Source: Hyphomicrobiales bacterium
Lineage (GTDB): Bacteria; Pseudomonadota; Alphaproteobacteria; Rhizobiales; Rhizobiaceae
Direction: 5' to 3'
Length of the DNA: 64,000 bases
NCBI GenBank assembly: GCA_900466605.1
Contig: UBMU01000001.1
Span: 151,514-215,513 of the forward strand
Shown piece by piece: positions 27,691 to 35,656 of the stretch (within the stretch, counting starts at the first letter, position 1; each line of letters begins with the position of its first letter). The position numbers and the translations under genes are program-made. The notes under the pieces were generated by a model, which was not told the origin of the DNA, ran no database searches, and was given only the letters and a program-made list of their open reading frames with translations.

Positions 27691-29130
27691 TTAGTAAACA
27701 TTGCTACGATCAAACACACCAATCATCGTAAGTAATACTATTTTCAGATCAAGCCACGGTGACCAGTTGTTGATATACCAGAGATCGTGATGAACGCGGT
27801 CTGCCATCCTGTCCAGCGTGGGTGTTTCTCCACGGCAGCCATTGATTTGGGCCCAACCTGTAAGTCCAGGCTTCACATGCCGGCGTGAAGCGTATTGAGC
27901 GATGAGTGCGCCATAGAGGTCGTCGTGCACAAGTGCATGAGGGCGTGGTCCGACTACCGACATGTCTCCTCGAAGAACGTTCCAGAACTGCGGCAGTTCG
28001 TCGAGACTTGTCGAACGGATGAACCCACCAACCCGCGTCACACGAGGATCATTGCGTGTCGCCTGGCGTACATTGGTCGAATCTTCCATCACCGACATGC
28101 TGCGGAATTTAAAGATACGAAATGCACGACCGCTATAGCCCTTACGTGACTGGGTAAAGAAGATTGGCCCGCGGCTGTCGAGCTTGATCGCCATCGCGAC
28201 CACTGCGCAGATTGGAAACATGAGCACAAGTGCGGCGATCGAGAAGGCGACGTCGAACATTCTTTTGAGTGCACGTTCGTAAAGATCGAGCGGTGGTCGG
28301 TGGGTTTGAAATGCCCGACGTTCACCAACCGTTTGAGCAAAGCCCTCGACGACTTCGCCAACAACCCCACCAAACATGACGCTGACCGGCACACAGAACT
28401 GGCGAAGGGCGACAAGGCATTGCTCCAGAGCGCGCAAGTTTCCGTAGTCGCTCCAGGCAACTAGCACCTCGTCTACCTCCGCAATGCCGTTCTTCTCGTA
28501 GGCCTCACTCATCGAAGCCAGTGCAAGATCCGTCTCGGCAATTCGCATGACGTGCTTGACCGAGAGCCCGCTGAGAGCGGCGCGCTGAATGACAGGTTCA
28601 GTCAACATTGTGCCTGGGCAAATGAGAAGTACGCGGCGGCTTGGAAAGGTCGCGCGCGCCAGAGCCCTGCTGAGATGGCGAAGCCAGAAGATGCGTAGAG
28701 TGGTCAGGCCTGTTACCGAAAGGGCAGCAGTTGTGATAACTGCGCCTCGCGACAGTGTGGTCCCGATCTTCAGAAACAAGGCAATGGCTATAAGAAAGGC
28801 GATTGCCACTGGCAGCAGCGTGAAAATTAGCAGCAGCTGACGCCGGAACGCCATGATCTCGCCTGGCCGGTAGGCATGGAGGCCGAACATCGCCAACACA
28901 AAAATTGTAGCAACAAGCAGACCAATACCAACATAAAGCGACAGGTCCGTGACAGCGCCCGAGCCGATCTGCTGATAAAGCAGATGACCCGCAGCACTTG
29001 CCGCAATGAGAACGGCGAAATCAGACGCTGCGGCGATGCAGGTGATCGCGATGCTGTTGAAACCGAACCATTTCCTGTCTTTTCTGACGGAAAGATGTGG
29101 GCTCCAGTTCTGTTCGACCGGAATAGTCAT
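27691..29130 (-). CDS. Polyprenyl-phosphate sugar-1-phosphate transferase (WcaJ/ExoY type)
   Basis: A 479-residue membrane protein that starts a lipid-linked polysaccharide. Four N-terminal helices and a CoA-binding-like middle domain precede a C-terminal bacterial sugar transferase domain. That domain carries YERALKRMFDVAFSI, GPIFFTQSRKGYSGRAFRIF, KFRSM, TSLDELPQFWNVLRGDMS and VGPRPHA. It transfers hexose-1-phosphate to undecaprenyl phosphate. The ATG at 29130 follows GAGGG by eight bases; an in-frame TTG five codons earlier is less likely. It is followed by the dTDP-rhamnose genes, so the product may be a rhamnose-containing polymer, although no other glycosyltransferase for it is in the window. 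Confidence 0.93.
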   Translation of the reverse strand: MTIPVEQNWSPHLSVRKDRKWFGFNSIAITCIAAASDFAVLIAASAAGHLLYQQIGSGAVTDLSLYVGIGLLVATIFVLAMFGLHAYRPGEIMAFRRQLLLIFTLLPVAIAFLIAIALFLKIGTTLSRGAVITTAALSVTGLTTLRIFWLRHLSRALARATFPSRRVLLICPGTMLTEPVIQRAALSGLSVKHVMRIAETDLALASMSEAYEKNGIAEVDEVLVAWSDYGNLRALEQCLVALRQFCVPVSVMFGGVVGEVVEGFAQTVGERRAFQTHRPPLDLYERALKRMFDVAFSIAALVLMFPICAVVAMAIKLDSRGPIFFTQSRKGYSGRAFRIFKFRSMSVMEDSTNVRQATRNDPRVTRVGGFIRSTSLDELPQFWNVLRGDMSVVGPRPHALVHDDLYGALIAQYASRRHVKPGLTGWAQINGCRGETPTLDRMADRVHHDLWYINNWSPWLDLKIVLLTMIGVFDRSNVY

Positions 29131-29501
29131 AGTGCACACCCTCAACCCTGCCGTATAGTTAGCATGGGTTAATCATGTGCAACAATTCACCTACGATACG
29201 CCTTATTGGGTAACGAACAAGTGTACTTCAGTAACGTTAGTTATTCGTCAAATAATGCGTATTATTGTATAATCTTATTCATATGTAATTTTGTGCCAAT
29301 TCGGATATTTTGTATAAGTTTCCAATAAATACTTTGGGTGTAGTATCGGAAGGGTTGAAGAATACCTAGGGTGGTGACGAACTTCTGCCTGGCGCCAACC
29401 GCGCCTGATCCTTAATTTCGTAAAGTCGCCATGGCGAAGCATGGAGATTGTTCTTGCGGAAGGCCCGTGTCAGGCGGCTGCGTGAGACGAACTCATCGCG
29501 G
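29131..29501. promoter_or_regulatory. AT-rich intergenic region upstream of the sugar transferase
   Basis: A 371-base stretch, markedly more AT-rich than its surroundings, between the minus-strand sugar transferase start and the 3' end of the next minus-strand gene. It probably holds the promoter of the sugar transferase-rhamnose operon. No additional gene or clear operator was seen. Confidence 0.45.
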
Positions 29502-29873
29502 CTATCTTGGTACGTCGAGCTTGTTTATTGCAAACGTATAGTTGTTTCCGGTTCCCCCCCGAGTGACCACGAGTTTTCGCGTCTTAGTTATAATACGAGC
29601 GAAGTTTCCATCGGTTGTGATAGAACGCGCGGTCGAGATCGTGGCGTAGTTTTCACCCGGGAATTTTTCCGGACACGCCTTGCCACCAAGGGCATAGATG
29701 CGCGCGCCGCCTTTTTCGTATCGCTGTTGAATAGGTCTTCCATTCGCGTCGGCCAAGACCTTGCAGCCTGGTGCGTTGGGTACCGGGATGATCCGATACC
29801 AACGGCTTTCGGCCAGCGCGCATTGCACGGACAATGACAGCGCAGCGGAGACGAAAAGGAAAAGTCGCAACAT
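29502..29873 (-). CDS. Small secreted protein of unknown function
   Basis: A 123-residue protein with a clear Sec signal peptide (MLRLFLFVSAALSLSVQCALA, cleavage near residue 21) and a good site (GGAGG nine bases before ATG). The mature part has two Cys (GCKVLA and KACPEKF) that could form a disulfide. I do not recognise a family. It stands alone in an AT-rich setting between two polysaccharide loci. Confidence 0.7.
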   Translation of the reverse strand: MLRLFLFVSAALSLSVQCALAESRWYRIIPVPNAPGCKVLADANGRPIQQRYEKGGARIYALGGKACPEKFPGENYATISTARSITTDGNFARIITKTRKLVVTRGGTGNNYTFAINKLDVPR

Positions 29874-30115
29874 GGCCCAGTTCCTCCAATGTCAATCATA
29901 TGAAGCTATATTAACCAACTCTAATCGACAAGATTTATAAGCAAACCGACGAACAAACGAGAGATAAAAACCGCTCATCTATCAATGATTTGACACAGTT
30001 ATATGCGAGTTTCTTGCCGGCTTCCAAATCGCAAGATTTTTGTTGACGTTGCCGGGCAGGAAGCTTTGCTTCCGCCGGCCGGAAAATCCTTCGATGACAA
30101 GCGGAGAGGTTCAAA

Positions 30116-31162
30116 ATGGAGCATGGAACCCTGCCACATCTCGGTGCTGCCCTTGCCTCGGCCTTCGTTATCTGCGCGGCCCTTTCCTGTCCGAGTTTGG
30201 CGGCAGTAATCAATGTTTCCCCATTGTCAGCTCGCAGCCTCCAGGCTGCTCTCGTTAGGGCACGGCCGGGTGATGTGATCCGGTTGGGACCCGGCGTATA
30301 CTATGAAGACTTCAAAACTGTCCGAGACGGAAAGCCCGGCAAGCCGATCATAATCACCGGTCCGAGAACCGCGATCATCAAGGGAGCCGGCGCCCCAAGG
30401 GTCATCGAGATCAACCATGACTATATCGAGATGCGTGGTTTCACCGTTGATGGCAAATTTCGGTCGAGCAATAGCAAGGGGAGTTATCGCGACAAGCTGA
30501 TCTACGTGATCGGAAAGACGCGCGGAGATGGGGTCACCGGGCTCAAGATTATGAACATGTCAGTAAAGAATGCCGGTGGCGAGTGCATACGGCTTCGCTA
30601 CCAGACGCGTCGAAACGAGATTGCCTATTCGCAGATCAGCAATTGTGGTCGCTATGACTTCGCATTCAACGGTGGCGGAAAGAATGGTGAGGGCATCTAC
30701 ATCGGTACCGCGCCTGAGCAAAGGGGCGCCCACGGTGCGCCTGACGGATCGGTCGATGCCTCCAACGCCAACCACGTCCACCACAATGTCATTAACACGA
30801 AAGGCAACGAGTGCGTGGACATCAAGGAAGGATCGAGCCGAAATGTTGTCGAGCATAATCAATGCTCTGGCCAGAAGGATAAAAACTCTGGTGGCTTTGA
30901 TTCTCGCGGCAATAACAATGTCTTTCGCTACAATACGGTCAGCGATGTGCGGGGCGCCGGCGTGCGTCTTGGTGGAGACAGCTCTACCGATGGCATCAAC
31001 AATGATGTTTATGGGAATACATTCCGGAAGGTCGGGGTCGGTGTCGTCAGTGCTCAGCGCGGTCCGCAAGGAAAGGTATGCGGCAACGCCTCGCAGGCTA
31101 ATTCCGGCAAGACGGAAAAGAAAACTGGCAAGATACAGGTCGACCCATTGAGCAACTGTTGA
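30116..31162 (+). CDS. Secreted right-handed parallel beta-helix protein
   Basis: A 348-residue protein with a signal peptide (cleavage after about residue 31, SLAA). The mature part starts with LQAALVRARPGDVIRLGPGVYYE, the usual N-cap of pectate-lyase-like beta-helices. It then carries short repeats such as NHVHHNVINTKGNECVDIKE, NVVEHNQCSG and NNVFRYNTVSDVRGAGVRLG. Six Cys occur in the helix and tail. The fold is that of polysaccharide lyases, epimerases and chondroitinase B-like proteins; I cannot assign the substrate. It is the only plus-strand gene beside the alginate-like operon and converges on its last gene, so it may process the same polymer. Confidence 0.85.
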   Translation: MEHGTLPHLGAALASAFVICAALSCPSLAAVINVSPLSARSLQAALVRARPGDVIRLGPGVYYEDFKTVRDGKPGKPIIITGPRTAIIKGAGAPRVIEINHDYIEMRGFTVDGKFRSSNSKGSYRDKLIYVIGKTRGDGVTGLKIMNMSVKNAGGECIRLRYQTRRNEIAYSQISNCGRYDFAFNGGGKNGEGIYIGTAPEQRGAHGAPDGSVDASNANHVHHNVINTKGNECVDIKEGSSRNVVEHNQCSGQKDKNSGGFDSRGNNNVFRYNTVSDVRGAGVRLGGDSSTDGINNDVYGNTFRKVGVGVVSAQRGPQGKVCGNASQANSGKTEKKTGKIQVDPLSNC

Positions 31163-31198
31163 CTGCGTACCCCATAGCCCGCAGTGTTGGGCCGTTGT

Positions 31199-32491
31199 TC
31201 AGTTGGAGGACAACTTCTGAAGGGCTGCACGCGCCAATGGATATCCTCCCGTCGCCGATTTTTCCAACCACTGCCTTCCCGTCGCATCGTTGGCAGTGTT
31301 ATCAGGCGACTGGATCATCATCATACCGAGGAGGTATTGAGCCTCGGGATCGTTCTGCTTTGCAGCGCTTTCGCGATAGGTCCTTGCCTTCTCAAGCGAC
31401 GCCTCAACGCCTGTGCCGTAGTAGTAGGCGTTGCCGAGCGCCTTCGAGGCTGGCGCGTATCCACTTGCCGCGGCCGTTTCAAGAGTAGCGACGATCCGAT
31501 CCTTCCTATTCTTCTCGATATCTGAACGGCCAAGAGCTCGAGACAAATAGTCGATAGCCTCCGTATCGCCGCTCTCGGCCAGAGTTTGAAACAGTGAAAC
31601 GGCCTCATCGACTGCTTCTGGCTTATCCCTCTTCCAAAGCACTTGCGCCATCACCTTGAGCGCATTCGGGTCAACTTTCGATCCGGCCGCCCTAATGGCA
31701 GCCATCGCGTCGTCCTTAACGGTGGGTGCGTAGTCGAGATTGAGCAACTGCTTTGCAGGTCTGCCGGCGTCGAGCGGATTGAGTGCCATCGATTGCAGAA
31801 GCAAATCGGAACTCACCGCGATGTCCTCACCAGTCTTGCTTAAGACGATCCGCTTGGCAATCTCGGTATAGAGCTTCGCGCGGCGAGCCGGTTCAAGACG
31901 ACCCGCCCATTTCTTCGCCTCGGGGATATTCTTGGGCGTGCCGCGGCCCTCAGCTAGAGCAAGCGACGTCGCCTCAATGCCCTTTGCGTTCCCGACAACC
32001 GCAGCCCACCGGTACCACTTGTAGGCAACCTCGTCATTTTGCGGAACATCCAACCCCGTGTTTTGAATTAGTCCGTAGGCAGCCACGCAGCTTTTGCACC
32101 CGCGCATCGCCTCACTCGCCAGCGAGCGTAGAACGGTCGGTGTTTTGTCGCCGAAAGTGTAGTCGTTCATCAAAATACCTTTTGCGAGCAGCCTGGTGGC
32201 ATCCCTGGAAGTAGGAACTGCAAGCAGGAGAGAGAAGCCGTAACTGGGATCACGCACCGCTCGGTCGGGCGTCGTCAGAGCCGCCGTGGCGATCAAAAGG
32301 CGTTTCGGCAAGGGGAGCTTGACTGCCGCGTCGACGTCGGGCCATCCCTTCGAGGTCCGCATCTCATTCCAATTCGCGTACTTCTCGATCACAGGTCGAG
32401 GCGTAGGCTTCACAACTTCTGTTGCGTCAGCGGGGCCAATCGCTGTTGTTGCCAATAGAGCGGTCAGCACGATGCGTAGGACACTCTTCAT
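31199..32491 (-). CDS. Secreted Sel1-repeat protein (430 aa)
   Basis: A 430-residue protein with a signal peptide (cleavage after about residue 24, ADA) and helical repeats. The C-terminal third has clear Sel1 units: SGYAPASKALGNAYYYGTGV, then DPEAQYLLGMMMIQSPD, ending with GRQWLEKSATGGYPLARAAL. An earlier unit is VPQNDEVAYKWYRWAAVVGN. The ATG follows AGGGG. It is the last gene of the minus-strand alginate-like operon, 24 bases after the 949-residue repeat protein. Sel1 repeats form AlgK, the periplasmic/outer-membrane scaffold of alginate secretion, so a scaffold role here is plausible. Confidence 0.82.
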   Translation of the reverse strand: MKSVLRIVLTALLATTAIGPADATEVVKPTPRPVIEKYANWNEMRTSKGWPDVDAAVKLPLPKRLLIATAALTTPDRAVRDPSYGFSLLLAVPTSRDATRLLAKGILMNDYTFGDKTPTVLRSLASEAMRGCKSCVAAYGLIQNTGLDVPQNDEVAYKWYRWAAVVGNAKGIEATSLALAEGRGTPKNIPEAKKWAGRLEPARRAKLYTEIAKRIVLSKTGEDIAVSSDLLLQSMALNPLDAGRPAKQLLNLDYAPTVKDDAMAAIRAAGSKVDPNALKVMAQVLWKRDKPEAVDEAVSLFQTLAESGDTEAIDYLSRALGRSDIEKNRKDRIVATLETAAASGYAPASKALGNAYYYGTGVEASLEKARTYRESAAKQNDPEAQYLLGMMMIQSPDNTANDATGRQWLEKSATGGYPLARAALQKLSSN

Positions 32492-32515
32492 GACGCTTAC
32501 CCCTGCATTGACTGT

Positions 32516-35365
32516 TCAGTTTGCCAAGTCGGTCGACTTTTCGAGCCAGCGTTGTGCTTCCTCGGTATCGGCTTTTGTACCGAAGCCGATCTGCAGCGCG
32601 ATTGCATATTTCTCAAAGGCGCCGCGGTAGCCGGCACGAGCCGCCTTTGCGAGCCACTCAGTGCTCTTTTCGTCCGAGTGCTCGAACCCATGGGTGCCCG
32701 CCGCGTAAAAGTCGGAAACATTGAGCATTGCAGCTCCATTTCCAAGCGTTGCTGCCTTCATGGTCCATGTTTTCGCGGCCGGTGTGAAGGCCGGGCTGCC
32801 TTCGGATAGCTGAAGATAGAGCCGGGACAGGAGCGTTGCGACCTGCGGCGAATTCTGCGCGGCGAGATCGCGCAGTAGCGCTTCCACTTTTTCGTCGCCA
32901 ACGGTAGGATTTTCTAGCGTGGTTTGCTGGGCCAGCGTTTCCTTGACCAAGCTCTCCAAAGCCCCTTCGTCTCCGAGCCTCGCGCTTTTAAGAAGCCAAG
33001 TATAGCTATTCTTCTCATCCACTGGCAGACCGTCTCCGTTACTATACATCCGGCCGATCTCACGCATGGCCTCCCGTTTTCCGCCGACTGCGGCTTCCTT
33101 CATGAGCTCGACGGCTCTCGGCTTTTCAGCCGGTCGTTCGCTCAAAAGAAAACGGGCTATCTGGTATTGCGTAGTTGGATCGTTGGTTGGTTCGGACATT
33201 ACCTGGTCAAAGAGATCGATATACTGCTGCCTGAATTGCGGCATCGCTCTTATGGACAAGGCAACCAATATTTTTTCCTTATCGAGGCAGATCGGTCGGC
33301 TGACTGCCGCCTTTAAAATCGTTGCCTTCCGTTCGACATCCTTTTCAACTTCCGCTTGCTTGAGCGCGGCACGCAGGTCGCCAGTTGCGCTTGCGCGTGC
33401 CAGCCATCGCTGCCAGTCGGTTCCGCCGCCGTCCGCAGCCGTGACCTTTAGGTCGATAAGCCGAAGCATAGCCGGCACGCTGCCCTTGGAGGCAGCATTT
33501 ACAAAGAGTGATATGGCTTTCTTGCGGTCAGGCTCGAGTATCGGGTCGGGATCGATGTAGAGCTTGGCCAATTCGAAAATAAGATCTAGATCCCCGGAGG
33601 AGGCAGACGCGTCCAATATTGCTCTTGCCTTCACTGCGTCGCGCTCGTGTGCATCGTCAGGTGTCAGGAGCGCCCGCGCCTCGGTCAGTGCCGCAACCCC
33701 GGCGTCAGCCTCCATGGCGCGCCGCCGCCAGGTTTCGGCCCCGTCAAAGCCTCTAAGAGATAGGCTGACGCGCATCATGGCTTCTACATCGCCTTGTTCG
33801 GCCGCCTTCTTGAGGAGGATGACTTCCTCAGCGTCGCCTTCCGGGGTGTGGATCGCCGATGCTTCGTTTGCAAGAGCAAGCAGACTTGCCGCATTGCCAG
33901 CCGCGGCCGCCTTCTCGAGCCATGTCCGTGCTATTTTGCGGTTCTTCTCTACCCCCTGTCCACAGAAATAGAGGGACGACAGTTCGCTCATTGCGATGCC
34001 AAGGCCGTGGTTTGCGGCAAATCTCAGATAGTCTAAGGGATCATTGTCAAGCCGTATCGACGGCTTGTCACCGGAAGCAAGGCTGTAAAGCTCGAATGCT
34101 GAGCGAGATGAACCGAGGTCGGAAGCCTTCACCAATGTCTGCTTTGCAAGCTCAAAATTCGGTGCAACCGCGGTGCCCCGCGCATAGATTATACCGAGTT
34201 GCTCCAACGTGCGTAGATTGACATCCGGCAGAAGAGCCGCCTTCTGCAAGCTTTGCAGCTCCAGACCAGGATCGGACCCACCTCCGTATGCGCCGCGGTA
34301 GTAGGCGGCCTTCATCTCGTAGGCGCGCGGGTTATTGCGTTCGGTTTCCTGAGCCAGCAGCTTGAACGCTTCGCCTTTTCTTCCAGGCAGGCCAGAGATT
34401 GAAAGGAAGAGATCGGCAAGGGCCAACCGGCTCGCTGAATGCCCAAGCTGGGAGGCTTGCCTCAACAGATCTATTGCTTGCTGCTGTTTGGCGATGTTGC
34501 CATTCGCCTGGAGGTATCGACGCGCGAGCGTTGACATTGCCTTAACGTCACCAAGCTTGACGGCCGCCTGCAGCCATTGTGTTGACGTCTCTATGTCATC
34601 GAGACCCAAATCGGGATCGGTCAGGATATCGGCAAAGCCTGTTAAGACACTGCAGTCGCCTGTACCCAGCCTCCCGGACATCTTCGATATCGCGCGATTA
34701 AGATACACACGGCTGTCGTTGGCGCTCGGAGCCAGTTGAGGGTTGCGATAGTAAAGGCGCGCAAGCTCGAGTTCGGCGTTGGGATCGCCGGCATTTGCCG
34801 CGGCCGTTAGGTAGGTCTGCGCCTTTCGAGCGTCGGCGGGGAGGATGGTTCCTTCGCGATAAAGCCTACCCAAAAAAGTTCCCGCTTCAATCGTTCCACG
34901 CTTGATCGCCTCTGTTTCGACAGCGACGACTTTGTCGGCGTCCAGGGCGGCCCTGTCGCCGTCCGCAAGAATGCGGCCGTAGAGATGAAGCGCACGTCCA
35001 CTGCCCGCAAAAGGTATGCGGCTTAGGTAGAGGGCAATACGCTGTGCAGTTGCTGGGCTCCTCTGGTAGCGACTGTAGGGGTTAAATAGCGTTTGGGCAT
35101 CCCGGAGCATGTCGTCAGGGGACACGCTTCCCGGGCTTTTGCCATCCCAACGGGCCCAGTTCCTGGGCGCCGGTACAGCCGGTGGTGCAACACAGATGCG
35201 TGAGTAGTCGAAATCCGGGCTAAGAGGGACTAATGTCTCGGCGGTAGCGAAGGCGTTCGTCGCCAAAACCGGTGTGCACAAGGCAAATATTGAGGCAAAC
35301 GCGGTTTCGCGAAAGCCCCAGATCCAGAGCCAACCAGCTGCGCGTGGACCGTTTCGTTTCGACAT
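32516..35365 (-). CDS. Large secreted Sel1-repeat protein (949 aa)
   Basis: A 949-residue protein composed almost wholly of alpha/alpha repeats of the Sel1/TPR type. Examples are NAELELARLYYRNPQLAP, LGIAMSELSSLYFCGQGV with KIARTWLEKAAAAGNAAS, and KREAMREIGRMYSNGDGLPV with SYTWLLKSARLGDEGA. A hydrophobic signal-like segment lies at residues about 20-40. The ATG at 35365 is chosen over an in-frame TTG three codons upstream because AAGGG lies nine bases before it. It belongs to the alginate-like operon, following a small overlapping gene. It has no catalytic motif and is probably a periplasmic or envelope scaffold. Confidence 0.85.
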   Translation of the reverse strand: MSKRNGPRAAGWLWIWGFRETAFASIFALCTPVLATNAFATAETLVPLSPDFDYSRICVAPPAVPAPRNWARWDGKSPGSVSPDDMLRDAQTLFNPYSRYQRSPATAQRIALYLSRIPFAGSGRALHLYGRILADGDRAALDADKVVAVETEAIKRGTIEAGTFLGRLYREGTILPADARKAQTYLTAAANAGDPNAELELARLYYRNPQLAPSANDSRVYLNRAISKMSGRLGTGDCSVLTGFADILTDPDLGLDDIETSTQWLQAAVKLGDVKAMSTLARRYLQANGNIAKQQQAIDLLRQASQLGHSASRLALADLFLSISGLPGRKGEAFKLLAQETERNNPRAYEMKAAYYRGAYGGGSDPGLELQSLQKAALLPDVNLRTLEQLGIIYARGTAVAPNFELAKQTLVKASDLGSSRSAFELYSLASGDKPSIRLDNDPLDYLRFAANHGLGIAMSELSSLYFCGQGVEKNRKIARTWLEKAAAAGNAASLLALANEASAIHTPEGDAEEVILLKKAAEQGDVEAMMRVSLSLRGFDGAETWRRRAMEADAGVAALTEARALLTPDDAHERDAVKARAILDASASSGDLDLIFELAKLYIDPDPILEPDRKKAISLFVNAASKGSVPAMLRLIDLKVTAADGGGTDWQRWLARASATGDLRAALKQAEVEKDVERKATILKAAVSRPICLDKEKILVALSIRAMPQFRQQYIDLFDQVMSEPTNDPTTQYQIARFLLSERPAEKPRAVELMKEAAVGGKREAMREIGRMYSNGDGLPVDEKNSYTWLLKSARLGDEGALESLVKETLAQQTTLENPTVGDEKVEALLRDLAAQNSPQVATLLSRLYLQLSEGSPAFTPAAKTWTMKAATLGNGAAMLNVSDFYAAGTHGFEHSDEKSTEWLAKAARAGYRGAFEKYAIALQIGFGTKADTEEAQRWLEKSTDLAN

Positions 35366-35377
35366 ATGATGCAACCC

Positions 35378-35656
35378 TTATTGCTTCGGACCGCTCTCGT
35401 TCTTGCCTTGTGTCGATCTTCTTCGATCAAGCATGCGTTGGCGTGCACGTAAGATGATCTCATCCTTCACAAGGATAACCCAGTTATTGGTTGGCCCCAG
35501 TTCGCCGTCACCCCGGGCCGGCACAATCAGGGCGGTGCAAGCAAGGACGCGTGAATTGCTGCCGCCCTTTTCCTGCAGATTCAGACCACCCAGCGGTTGG
35601 CGCGGGATTCGCTTGCGAAATGTGACGCTGCGTTGGCGCTCACTCTTCCACACCAT
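35378..35656 (-). CDS. Possible small overlapping gene (92 aa)
   Basis: A 92-residue open frame starting inside the 3' end of the 982-residue repeat gene (17-base overlap) and ending 12 bases before the next repeat gene. Its ATG follows GAGGT by eight bases. The product is basic at both ends with a hydrophobic middle (RVLACTALIVPARGDGEL) and has no signal peptide or known motif. In favour: it fills an otherwise empty 265-base gap in a tightly packed operon. Against: no recognisable family. Confidence 0.4.
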   Translation of the reverse strand: MVWKSERQRSVTFRKRIPRQPLGGLNLQEKGGSNSRVLACTALIVPARGDGELGPTNNWVILVKDEIILRARQRMLDRRRSTQGKNESGPKQ

